The notes under the pieces: generated by a model
What the model was told of the DNA's origin: nothing
The model's database searches: none
What the model saw: the letters and a program-made list of their open reading frames with translations, nothing else
Source: Desulfuromonas sp.
GTDB taxonomy: Bacteria > Desulfobacterota > Desulfuromonadia > Desulfuromonadales > Trichloromonadaceae
Direction of reading: 5' to 3'
Assembly: GCA_030145265.1 (NCBI GenBank)
Contig: JAQYWA010000078.1
Coordinates: forward strand, 1-8,374
DNA length: 8,374 nucleotides
Made by a program: the position numbers and the translations under genes
Part shown: positions 1 to 6,249 of the stretch, one piece after another
Position numbering within the stretch: position 1 is the first letter of the stretch
Layout of the letters: each line of letters opens with the position of its first letter

Positions 1-624
1 CTTTTCGCTCAGCCGGTATTTCTTTTCCAGCCAGACCAGGAAGGGCAGGTTGCCGGAGAGGGCGAAGCCGCAGGCCTGGGTCATTGCAAGCAGTGCTTCC
101 GACTCCAGCTGCTGCGCGAGCTCCCGGGGGGCGGCCAGGTAGTGGGTGGGGAAATCGACGATGCTGCGGTCAAGGCTGGCTAGGAATAGCTGCTTTTCAA
201 TATCCGGCAATGTGCCGAAATCGACCCCGCACCAGTCGGCCGGCCGGGTGGAGAGCAGGGCCCGGCAGGCGAAGGGGCGCAGCGGGTAGATGCCGCAGGC
301 CCCCTCCGGAGCGAGAAAGGGGCAGTCTCCCAGCTGTTGCCGCTGCATTTTCAGGTAGGCTTTGAGGTCGCTGGCCCCGGGCAGGAGCCTGCGCAGTCGG
401 GCCACGTAGTCATCCAGTGCGGTGACCTGGGCTGCGGTCAGGCTTTCGGCGACCAGCAGCGCTTCGGTGAAGCCGGCGTTGACGGTCAGGGTGCAGCAGT
501 TGCTGCAGCCCTTAGCGCAGAAGATCCGTCCCCCCCCCTGCGCGTAGTCTTCAATGCAGTTCACGATCTGCCGGTCAAACTGGTCCCCTTGCCGGCGGAT
601 CTTATTTTTCAGCTGTTCCCACAT
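1..624 (-). CDS. YkgJ-family cysteine-cluster (putative Zn/Fe-chelating) protein, 3'-partial
   Basis: An open frame of 208 codons starts at the ATG at 624-622 and runs off the left edge without a stop, so the C-terminus is missing. The visible protein has the pattern of the YkgJ/UPF0153 family: C36-x3-C40-x2-C43-C44 near the N-terminus (FCAKGCSNCC), then C101-PFL, C110-GIYPLRPFAC120-R, and a further cysteine at 132. Such cysteine sets are thought to bind zinc or an iron-sulfur cluster; the biochemical role of the family is largely unknown. No signal peptide or membrane segment is visible, so it is probably cytoplasmic. The start lies 1 bp after the stop of the upstream Spy-like gene, pointing to translational coupling; only a weak AGAAG lies upstream. 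A run of nine G on the coding strand sits in codons 29-32, just before the cysteine cluster, with the frame intact. Family assignment is firm, function is not. Confidence 0.88.
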   Translation of the reverse strand, partial: MWEQLKNKIRRQGDQFDRQIVNCIEDYAQGGGRIFCAKGCSNCCTLTVNAGFTEALLVAESLTAAQVTALDDYVARLRRLLPGASDLKAYLKMQRQQLGDCPFLAPEGACGIYPLRPFACRALLSTRPADWCGVDFGTLPDIEKQLFLASLDRSIVDFPTHYLAAPRELAQQLESEALLAMTQACGFALSGNLPFLVWLEKKYRLSEK

Positions 625-625
625 C

Positions 626-1228
626 TCAGAACAGGTCTTCTAGCGATTTTCCCGCTTCAGCTTTTTTAAGCTGTTCGGCGGTCAACACCTGCTTGGCATC
701 GGCCTTGGCCTGCAGATGCCGGATTTCGATGTCGCCTTCGAGGGTCTTGCTCTGGCGCACCAGTTTTTCCACCTGTTCCAGCGAGGCATTTTCGTCCTCC
801 AGGTCGGCGAGATCGAAACGGACGATTGTCAGCTCGGCGCTGGTGCGGATGTTGTCCTTGCGGCAGTCGCTGCGAATCTTTTTGAGTCGGGCAACCTGCT
901 CATCGCTCAGCCCCAGTTCACTGGCGCGGTCGATGTAGAGATCGTGCTCCATCTGGTTCGGCAGCATTCCTTGTTTCATCATCATCGGCCCGTTGCCCAT
1001 CCGGTGCTGCCGGCAGGGCGGAGTCGAGTCGTCCGTGCAGGGCCTGGCGTCGGTCGGTGCGCCCTTGCGCATCCCCATGCCCGGCAGGTTTTTCTCCATC
1101 ATGGCGGGCATCATCTTTTCCATCATTTCCGCCCGGGTCGCGGCGGGGTCGGGGGTGTTCTCGGCGATTGCCCCCAGAGGGAGCGATGACAGGATGATCA
1201 GCAGAGTTAATCTGATGAGTGCTTTCAT
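626..1228 (-). CDS. Exported Spy/CpxP-like (metal-resistance domain) periplasmic protein, methionine-rich
   Basis: Protein of 200 residues from the ATG at 1228. A TTG six bases upstream is in frame, but AAGGAG ends 7 nt before the ATG and only 1 nt before the TTG, so the ATG is preferred. The N-terminus is a typical Sec signal peptide: MK-A-L-I-R, a hydrophobic stretch to about residue 20, and an A-I-A cleavage site near residue 23. Residues about 34-100 are rich in Met (EMMEKMMPAMMEK, GMGM, GPMMMKQGM) with two Cys and a His between them. The C-terminal half (about 105-190) is charged and helical, with LGLSDEQVARLKKIR and VLTAEQLKKAEA resembling the LTxxQ-type repeats of the Spy/CpxP/ZraP group. 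Those proteins act as periplasmic chaperones or sense envelope and metal stress. The Met-rich segment suggests Cu or Ag contact, which is inference. It lies 29 bp after the transporter gene and 1 bp before the YkgJ-type gene. Confidence 0.8.
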   Translation of the reverse strand: MKALIRLTLLIILSSLPLGAIAENTPDPAATRAEMMEKMMPAMMEKNLPGMGMRKGAPTDARPCTDDSTPPCRQHRMGNGPMMMKQGMLPNQMEHDLYIDRASELGLSDEQVARLKKIRSDCRKDNIRTSAELTIVRFDLADLEDENASLEQVEKLVRQSKTLEGDIEIRHLQAKADAKQVLTAEQLKKAEAGKSLEDLF

Positions 1229-1235
1229 GGGCAAT

Positions 1236-1241
1236 CTCCTT
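1236..1241 (-). promoter_or_regulatory. Ribosome binding site that sets the start of the Spy-like gene
   Basis: AAGGAG on the minus strand lies 7 nt before the ATG at 1228 and only 1 nt before the in-frame TTG at 1234. This spacing decides for the ATG. It lies in the 29-bp gap between the stop of the transporter gene and the start of the Spy-like gene. Confidence 0.75.
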
Positions 1242-1257
1242 GTCGAAAGTGGGCCAA

Positions 1258-3549
1258 CTACTCTTTATTGCCGCCGACGGGGATTTTCGACCGCGTCGCC
1301 GGGGCTTCGGTGGTGATCAGTTCGCCGACGAACAGGCTGCCGTTGTGGACGAAGAAGCAGGTCGGCATCCCCTCCGCCAGTTCGGTGAGGCGCCGGGCGT
1401 AGTCCAGTTCGTCCCCTGCTTCGGGAGCGGCCAGCCCCAGGAAGACGATGTCGGCGCTAGCGCTCTCGGTGTGAATCAGCTCGGTGACGCTGACGTCGCC
1501 GGGTTTGACCATGACGTCGATGTCGGCGTTGATGCGAATTTCCGGGAGCAGCTGCAGCAGAAAATTTTCGGTCTGCAGCTTCATCAGTTCGTTGGAGGCG
1601 ACGCTGAGGATACGAATGCTGGCGTCGCTCCATTCGGGGTTGCGGGTCAGCAGGTACGACAGCAGCAGCATCAGGTCGCCGTTGCGCTGCAGGCCGCCCC
1701 ACCAGATGTGGATGGTTTGCGGCTCTCCTTCGTGAGCGGGTTGCAGTGGGAGCAGCCGGCTGATGACCAGAGACTGGTTGAGCTGCTTGAGACGGCGGAT
1801 CAGCTTGAGAAAAGTGGACAACCGCTCAAGGCTGTCGGGCCAGCCGACCAGCACCGTGTTGCTCTCGATGCCGGCGATGCCGTTGGCCTGGGCGACGGCC
1901 AGCATGCCGAGTTCGATGTTTTCGACGATGTCGACCTCGCCAAATGCGACGATCCCTTCCTTGCGCAGGGTTCGGTCAATCTGCAGCTGGCGTTCACGGG
2001 TGTCGAGGTTAAGGTCGAGGATGTTGCCTTCGATCAGTTCGCAGACGGTAACCACCCCGCGGTTTTCGCTGAGCAGGGCGCCGAAGCGCACCAGGTCGAG
2101 GCGTCGTTCGATGTTGCCGGCGAAAACCAGAAAATGGGGGCGCCAGTTGCGGGCCGTCATCGGCAGCCGGTTGAGTCGGATCAGCGCCCAGCGGATCAGC
2201 GCTTCGTAGACGTCGCGACGGACATCCCCCCAGCTTTCCTTGCGGACCCGGCCCTTGAGCACCAGCCAGATGGCCAGCTCGATGGTCAGGGCGGCAATGG
2301 TTGCCGGCAGATTGATCAGGACCATGACGCTGAAGCAGCCGAGGGCGCCGAGCAGGCTGACGGCCCAGTGAACCTTCATCCGCGGTCGCCAGGACGGGTT
2401 GCCGGAGAGAGACTCAAGAGCGGCGACCAGGTTGACGGTGCCGTAAACGGTGAGAAAGAACATCGAAACGACTTCGGCCACGGTGTTCAGGTCACCGAGA
2501 AAAACCGCCACCAGGGCGATGGCCAGGGCCACCATTAGGCCGTTGATCGGTTCTTTGCGGTGGGAGACCTGCGCCAGTCGTTCCGGGACCAGCCGGTCAT
2601 TGGCCAGGGCTTGCAGGGTGCGGGGGGCGGCCAGCATCGAGCCGACCGCCGAGGAGAATATCGCCCCCCAGAGGCCGGGTAGTATCAGCCATGGGCCGAG
2701 CAGGGCGATCTGGGTCCAGATGAGTGGTTCCTGACGCAGGGAGATGGGGTCACTGGCAAAGGCCAGAACAAATGGCACGATCAGGTAGACGGCAAAGCCG
2801 GTCAGGGCCGCCAGCAGGGTGCCGCGGGGAATCGACTCGCGGGGATTCTCCAGGTCGCCGGACATGCTCAGCCCGGCCATGATTCCGGTTACTGCCGGGA
2901 AGAAGATGGCGAAGACCGCCCAGAAGTTTTCTTCGGCCGGCGGCGTGGCAGCGAGCAGGTTGTGAAAGCTCCCGTTGGCCAGCGAGCCGCCGGTCAGGGC
3001 GAGCAGCGACAGTCCGATCAGGACGATGATCGGAATCTGGGTTTTCAGGGCGAAGCCGGCCCCGCGGAAAGCCAGGGCGCCGACCGCCAGGATGATCGTG
3101 AAGGCCGCCAGTTGGACGGGGACCGCGGGCCAGACGAAGCGCAGCGATTCGGCCAGACCGTAGGCATAGAGGGTGATGGAGAAGGCCTGGGAGAGAAACA
3201 GCGGCAGGCCGATGGAACCGCCGATTTCCGCGCCCAGGCTGCGGGAGATGATGAAATAGGCGCCGCCGACTCCGACCCGGCTGTTGGTGGCGATGGCCGA
3301 CAGGCACAACGAGGTGATGATGGTGATGGCGTTGGCCAGCACGACGATGAACAGCGCCTTGAACAGGCCGACCTGGCCGACCACCCAGCCGAAGCGCAGG
3401 TACATGATGACGCCGAGGATGGTCAGGACGGTCGGAGTGAAGACGCCGAGAAAGGTGCCGAGTTTACCGGGGGCTCTCGGTACTTTTCGCCCAGAGGTGC
3501 CGTTGCCGACGGTCAGGCGCCTGAAAATGCGGTCGAGAGTTGAAGACAT
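1258..3549 (-). CDS. Bacterial SLC12-type (Na-K-Cl cotransporter-like) amino acid/cation-chloride permease
   Basis: A 763-residue inner-membrane transporter of the APC superfamily, closest in pattern to the cation-chloride cotransporter (SLC12) family. The first membrane helix (about residues 31-60, GTFLGVFTPT...YLRFGWVVGQVG) carries the SLC12 signature around the unwound TM1. About twelve hydrophobic segments fill residues 31-432, with the loop DLENPRESIPRGT at 232-244 also typical. Residues about 433-763 form a soluble C-terminal domain with IHIWWGGLQRNGDLMLLLSYLL (613-634) followed by IRILSVA, matching the SLC12 C-terminal domain. Substrate cannot be read from sequence; family members move Cl- with Na+ and/or K+, and some bacterial members move amino acids. 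The ATG at 3549 has no good ribosome site; AAGGA lies 15 nt upstream and would better serve an in-frame CTG at 3558, so the start may be three codons longer. It is first in a probable operon with the Spy-like and YkgJ-like genes. Confidence 0.9.
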   Translation of the reverse strand: MSSTLDRIFRRLTVGNGTSGRKVPRAPGKLGTFLGVFTPTVLTILGVIMYLRFGWVVGQVGLFKALFIVVLANAITIITSLCLSAIATNSRVGVGGAYFIISRSLGAEIGGSIGLPLFLSQAFSITLYAYGLAESLRFVWPAVPVQLAAFTIILAVGALAFRGAGFALKTQIPIIVLIGLSLLALTGGSLANGSFHNLLAATPPAEENFWAVFAIFFPAVTGIMAGLSMSGDLENPRESIPRGTLLAALTGFAVYLIVPFVLAFASDPISLRQEPLIWTQIALLGPWLILPGLWGAIFSSAVGSMLAAPRTLQALANDRLVPERLAQVSHRKEPINGLMVALAIALVAVFLGDLNTVAEVVSMFFLTVYGTVNLVAALESLSGNPSWRPRMKVHWAVSLLGALGCFSVMVLINLPATIAALTIELAIWLVLKGRVRKESWGDVRRDVYEALIRWALIRLNRLPMTARNWRPHFLVFAGNIERRLDLVRFGALLSENRGVVTVCELIEGNILDLNLDTRERQLQIDRTLRKEGIVAFGEVDIVENIELGMLAVAQANGIAGIESNTVLVGWPDSLERLSTFLKLIRRLKQLNQSLVISRLLPLQPAHEGEPQTIHIWWGGLQRNGDLMLLLSYLLTRNPEWSDASIRILSVASNELMKLQTENFLLQLLPEIRINADIDVMVKPGDVSVTELIHTESASADIVFLGLAAPEAGDELDYARRLTELAEGMPTCFFVHNGSLFVGELITTEAPATRSKIPVGGNKE

Positions 3550-3680
3550 GGGAGCCAGTAAGTATCCTTGTTTTCGAGGGGATCAGACTGACGAAAAATA
3601 AAACAAGACTACCCCAATTTAAAAAAAGGCGCCAGTGTCCTGTTGCCCCAGCGGCGGCTTCTTGAGTACAGTACGGCATT

Positions 3681-3800
3681 TTGATTAAAGAGGTGTGCTA
3701 TGAAGAGACTCCTCCCGCGACGGTGTTTGATGTGCTGCTTCGGGACTGCCAGCGTTATCCCCGGCAGTCCGTCTTCTACGAAAAATTTACGGCTTTATAA
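3681..3800 (+). CDS. Possible small ORF or gene remnant (39 codons), unrecognised
   Basis: A plus-strand frame from a TTG at 3681 to TAA at 3798-3800. The previous in-frame stop is at 3663-3665 and no ATG is present. The peptide (IKEVCYEETPPATVFDVLL, then RDCQRYPRQSVFYEKFTAL) has the mixed charged/hydrophobic/aromatic make-up of a folded protein, and many of its codons end in G or C as in the neighbouring genes, whereas the surrounding DNA is AT-rich. There is no ribosome site before the TTG; a GTG at 3693 is also possible. I do not recognise the family. It could be a short real protein, the tail of a decayed gene, or chance. The overlapping ATG frame at 3700 has the better ribosome site, and at most one is likely real. 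Confidence 0.25.
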   Translation: MIKEVCYEETPPATVFDVLLRDCQRYPRQSVFYEKFTAL

Positions 3801-3840
3801 CCCAAACAACGGTATCAACGCAGGCGCAGTGTCGCATTGA
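3700..3840 (+). CDS. Possible small ORF (46 aa) with a strong ribosome site, unrecognised
   Basis: ATG at 3700 preceded by AAAGAGG (3687-3693) at 6-nt spacing, ending at TGA 3838-3840. The product begins MKRLLPRRCLMCCF and is Ser/Asn-rich later; it has three cysteines and no clear membrane segment or known motif. It is on the opposite strand to all the confident genes and overlaps, in another frame, the 39-codon frame starting at 3681. The good Shine-Dalgarno spacing is the only positive evidence. It may be a short leader or stress peptide, or an accident. Confidence 0.22.
   Translation: MKRLLPRRCLMCCFGTASVIPGSPSSTKNLRLYNPNNGINAGAVSH
3743..3770. repeat. Inverted repeat, 8-bp perfect stem with 12-nt loop
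   Basis: GGACTGCC at 3743-3750 and GGCAGTCC at 3763-3770 are perfect reverse complements separated by 12 nt. The arms are G/C-rich in an otherwise AT-rich region. Neither side is followed by a T-run (plus strand continues GTCTTCTACG; minus strand continues CGAAGCAGCAC), so it is not a standard intrinsic terminator. It could be an RNA hairpin, an operator-like site, or a by-product of the coding frames that cross it. Confidence 0.55.
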
Positions 3841-3904
3841 AAACCGAAAAATAAACCCATTTTGTATATGCTTTTCCCCTGCGCTTTTGCGTCACGGCGT
3901 TAAA

Positions 3905-3924
3905 ATTTGCCTTTGATTTGCCTT
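3905..3924. repeat. Tandem direct repeat ATTTGCCTT with 11-bp period
   Basis: ATTTGCCTT occurs at 3905-3913 and again at 3916-3924, separated by TG, with a related ACCTTTG just downstream. On the minus strand this reads AAGGCAAATCAAAGGCAAAT. The repeat distance is about one helical turn, as in some regulator-binding arrays, and it lies some 360 bp before the transporter start. Function is unknown. Confidence 0.4.
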
Positions 3925-4116
3925 GACCTTTGTTTTGGTTATAGGCCCGAAAATTTGTGGCTCGTTTGAATAGCAAGCACTCTTTTCGCGTTTCTTTTTG
4001 GTGGGAAAGGGCGCTGAAGAGTGGCCAGTTTTCTGGGATTTTCTGAAAAGAGCGGGGGCAATTCTGCTGGGATTCCCTTTAAAGCGTCAGGGATTACGCG
4101 GGTTGTTTTCGCAGTC

Positions 4117-4635
4117 TTATTCGGGAGTTTTGATCTGCAAAACCTGCAACAGCCCTTGCAGTAGTTGCAGCGGGGTGGGTGGGCAACCGCGGATTACCGC
4201 GTCGACAGGAATGACGTTGGCCACCGCTCCGCAGCTGGCGTAAGAAATCCCAAACTCCCCACCATCAGCACCGCAGTCGCCCATGGCCACCACCAGTTTG
4301 GGGTCCGGGGTCGCAGCGTAGGTACGCAGCAGCGCCGCCTGCATGTGGCGTGAGACCGGGCCGGTAACCAGCAGCAGGTCAGCGTGGCGAGGCGAGGCGA
4401 CAAAGTGGATGCCGAAGCGCTCGATGTCGTAGAAACTGTTGTTGACTGCGTGCATCTCCAGCTCGCAGCCGTTGCACGAACCGGCGTCGACCATGCGGAT
4501 GGCTAGGGAACCGCCGAATTTTGCGGCGATCTCGCGCTGGCAGGCCGCTCCCAGTTCGGCAACCGTCGCTTCGCCCGCGGGGAGCGGCTCGGTCAGCCGC
4601 CCGGTGCGCAGGATTTTATTAAATATCCGCAGCAT
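4117..4635 (-). CDS. Ehr/group 4 hydrogenase-like small subunit (NuoB/HyfI family)
   Basis: A 172-residue soluble subunit homologous to complex I NuoB and to HycG/HyfI. It holds the [4Fe-4S] cluster equivalent to N2 (proximal cluster). All four ligands are visible: C54-N-G-C57-E-L-E, C121 in MGDCG, and C151 in IRGCPPTP. The spacing (C-x2-C, then 63, then 29 residues) and the RGCPP ending are typical, and the length is normal for short group 4 versions. It should sit on the cytoplasmic face and pass electrons to or from the large subunit. AAAGGA at 4649-4644 lies 8 nt before the ATG and overlaps the stop of the large-subunit gene, which ends 12 bp upstream. It is the last gene of the visible operon. 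Because the partner large subunit lacks a Ni site, this cluster may face a different electron acceptor. Confidence 0.93.
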   Translation of the reverse strand: MLRIFNKILRTGRLTEPLPAGEATVAELGAACQREIAAKFGGSLAIRMVDAGSCNGCELEMHAVNNSFYDIERFGIHFVASPRHADLLLVTGPVSRHMQAALLRTYAATPDPKLVVAMGDCGADGGEFGISYASCGAVANVIPVDAVIRGCPPTPLQLLQGLLQVLQIKTPE

Positions 4636-4647
4636 CGCTCATTTCCT

Positions 4648-6249
4648 TTATAGATCAATCCCTGAGTAAGAACCGTTCACCGACTTGTTGCACACCGGGA
4701 AATCAGGGACGATGTTCCCGGGGGTCAGAACTTCGAGGGCCGGCCAGCTCAGCCAGCTCGGATCGCGCGGGAAGTAGCGCAGCACCCGCCCCTGCGCATT
4801 TAAGCGCAGATAGGCAAGGGTTTCGCCGCGCCAGCCCTCTACCAGGCCGAGCCCGGCGCACTCCCTGTTCGGCAGCGGCAGTTTTGCCTGCAGCTCGCCT
4901 TCCGGAAGCTTTTCAAGTAGTGTTTCGATCAGCCCGAGGGCAATGAGGATTTCATCGCCACGCACCTGCACTCGTTTTTCGATATCCCCATCAAGATAGG
5001 CCGGCACCTCGATGTGCAGCCGGTCGTAGGGGGGGTAGGGCGCGTCACGACGCAGATCGTCCTGCAGGTTGCTGGCCCGTCCCAGATAGCCGAGAACACC
5101 AAGGCGTTCGGCGTTTGCCGGGCTCAGCACCCCGGTGTTGCGCAGACGATCCTGCAAAGAGGGATATTCGAGCAACACGGGCATTAATGATTTCACCTCC
5201 TGGTGCAGCTGCTGTGCCTCTTGGTGCAGTGGGGTAAGCTGGTCGGATACGAGATCGACCGCCACCCCGCCCGGCACCACCCGGTCCATCAGCAGACGAT
5301 GGCCGAAAACAGCGGCACTGGTACGCTGCCAGAGTTCGCGCAGCCGGGTCATCTGTACTTGGGCGAAAGCAAAACCGACATCGTTGCAGATTGCGCCGAT
5401 GTCGCCAAGATGATTGGCGATACGCTCACGCTCGGCAAAGATCGCTCGCAGAGCCAGGGCACGCGGCGGCACGTCGATGCCAAGCGCATGCTCCGCCGCT
5501 TGGCAGGCGGCCCAGGTATGGACCACGCTGCTGTCACCGGAAACTCGTCCGGCAAGGCGCGCCAAGCCAGCAAGGTCGCGTCCTTCGGCGAGCTTTTCGA
5601 TCCCTTTATGAACGTAGCCAAGGTGGGCTTCGAGACGCAGGACGTCCTCACCGACCGCCTGAAAACGAAAGTGCCCTGGCTCGATAATTCCGGCATGGAC
5701 CGGTCCAACGGGGATCTCGTAAACGCCGGAACCGGCAATCGGCGCAAAGGGGTAGCTGCGATCGGGCGCGGTTTGGGCTACGGGGGTGCCCGCGATTGCT
5801 GCTTCACGGCGTAGCGGATACCATTTGGCGGACCAGGCGCGATGGCGAATCCAGCGGCGGCCATCTGGATGGTCGACAAACCGCACCCCGAACATATCTT
5901 GTAGATGGCGCTCGGGGCGATCTGCCGCAGGAAAAGAGGGGGTCTGGGAGGGGAGTTGCGGCGCTGAGTCGGGAAGAACGGTACGCAGCAGCAGGTGGCC
6001 GTCACCACCGGCCAGCAGGGTTGTCACCAGTAGCTCGGGGGGCCGGTGCTCACCCCAGACCGCGGCAAAGCGCAGTCCGGCTGTCGCCGCCACGGCCGCC
6101 GCCCGCCCCCAGTCGGCTGGGTTCAGTTCCAGCAGCGTTTCCGGCCCTGCCGGGCCCGCAACGCTGGTCAGGTCGATGTCCGCGTTTGCCAGTTGTGCGG
6201 CAAAAGCGGTGGTTTGTGCGGGTCGAACCCGCTGCTCCTGGCGACTCAT
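4648..6249 (-). CDS. Ehr-type hydrogenase-like large subunit lacking [NiFe] ligands (fused NuoC-NuoD, HyfG-like)
   Basis: A 533-residue fusion. Residues about 1-150 form a NuoC (30 kDa) domain with ERHLQDMFGVRF at 113-124 and HPDGRRW at 127-133. Residues about 170-533 form a NuoD/[NiFe]-large-subunit domain starting with VGPVHAGIIEPGHFRF at 181-196. In group 4 hydrogenases the first metal motif is RxCGxC-x3-H; here it is RVSGDSSVVH (235-244), with Ser at both cysteine positions. The C-terminal DPCxxC is replaced by NGSYSG (525-530), so all four Ni ligands are gone. The protein ends three residues later, with no tail for a maturation protease. It also lacks the quinone-site tyrosine of complex I at the equivalent of the first motif. 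This fits the energy-converting hydrogenase-related (Ehr) group described in Geobacter and relatives. The ATG overlaps the upstream stop (ATGA) and has AAGGGGG just before it. Confidence 0.95.
   Translation of the reverse strand: MSRQEQRVRPAQTTAFAAQLANADIDLTSVAGPAGPETLLELNPADWGRAAAVAATAGLRFAAVWGEHRPPELLVTTLLAGGDGHLLLRTVLPDSAPQLPSQTPSFPAADRPERHLQDMFGVRFVDHPDGRRWIRHRAWSAKWYPLRREAAIAGTPVAQTAPDRSYPFAPIAGSGVYEIPVGPVHAGIIEPGHFRFQAVGEDVLRLEAHLGYVHKGIEKLAEGRDLAGLARLAGRVSGDSSVVHTWAACQAAEHALGIDVPPRALALRAIFAERERIANHLGDIGAICNDVGFAFAQVQMTRLRELWQRTSAAVFGHRLLMDRVVPGGVAVDLVSDQLTPLHQEAQQLHQEVKSLMPVLLEYPSLQDRLRNTGVLSPANAERLGVLGYLGRASNLQDDLRRDAPYPPYDRLHIEVPAYLDGDIEKRVQVRGDEILIALGLIETLLEKLPEGELQAKLPLPNRECAGLGLVEGWRGETLAYLRLNAQGRVLRYFPRDPSWLSWPALEVLTPGNIVPDFPVCNKSVNGSYSGIDL

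Larger units (their letters stand above)
3550..4116. other. Intergenic region between the Ehr operon and the transporter operon
   Basis: About 570 bp with no confident gene. It must contain the 3' end of the Ehr-type transcript and the promoter of the transporter operon, both on the minus strand. The segment from about 3785 to 4060 is much richer in A/T than the flanking genes, with runs such as AAAAATTT, TTTATAA and TAAAATTT. I found no G/C-rich hairpin followed by a U-run below 4117, and no sigma-70 promoter with acceptable hexamers and spacing before 3549. It does hold two overlapping short plus-strand frames (3681-3840), an 8-bp inverted repeat (3743-3770) and a short direct repeat (3905-3924), described separately. 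Confidence 0.7.

Noticed and set aside
1219..2538. Long plus-strand open frame of 439 codons
   Set aside because: It is antisense to the SLC12-like transporter gene, its product is low-complexity Asp/Gln/Gly/Val-rich without motifs, and it comes from the high GC codon bias of the gene on the other strand.
2962..3543. Plus-strand frame of 193 codons
   Set aside because: Antisense shadow of the N-terminal half of the transporter; the product is a Gln/Gly/Asp-rich string with no recognisable fold.
3464..3679. Minus-strand 71-codon frame overlapping the transporter start
   Set aside because: It has a short hydrophobic stretch but ends inside the transporter gene in another frame, has no good ribosome site, and resembles nothing known.
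3794..3799. TATAAA on the minus strand as a -10 box for the transporter operon
   Set aside because: The nearest -35-like TTGATA is only 13 bp away and the site lies about 245 bp before the start codon; in AT-rich DNA this is expected by chance.
4025..4036. CCAG-TTTT-CTGG hairpin as a terminator of the Ehr operon
   Set aside because: The stem is only 4 bp and there is no following U-run on the minus strand, so it is not convincing as an intrinsic terminator.
5203..5814. Plus-strand frame of 203 codons
   Set aside because: Antisense to the large-subunit gene, which carries clear NuoC and NuoD family motifs through this stretch.
4648..6249. Large subunit as a functional group 4 [NiFe] hydrogenase (HyfG/HycE)
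   Set aside because: Overall similarity is clear, but all four Ni-ligand cysteines are replaced, so a hydrogenase activity call would be wrong.
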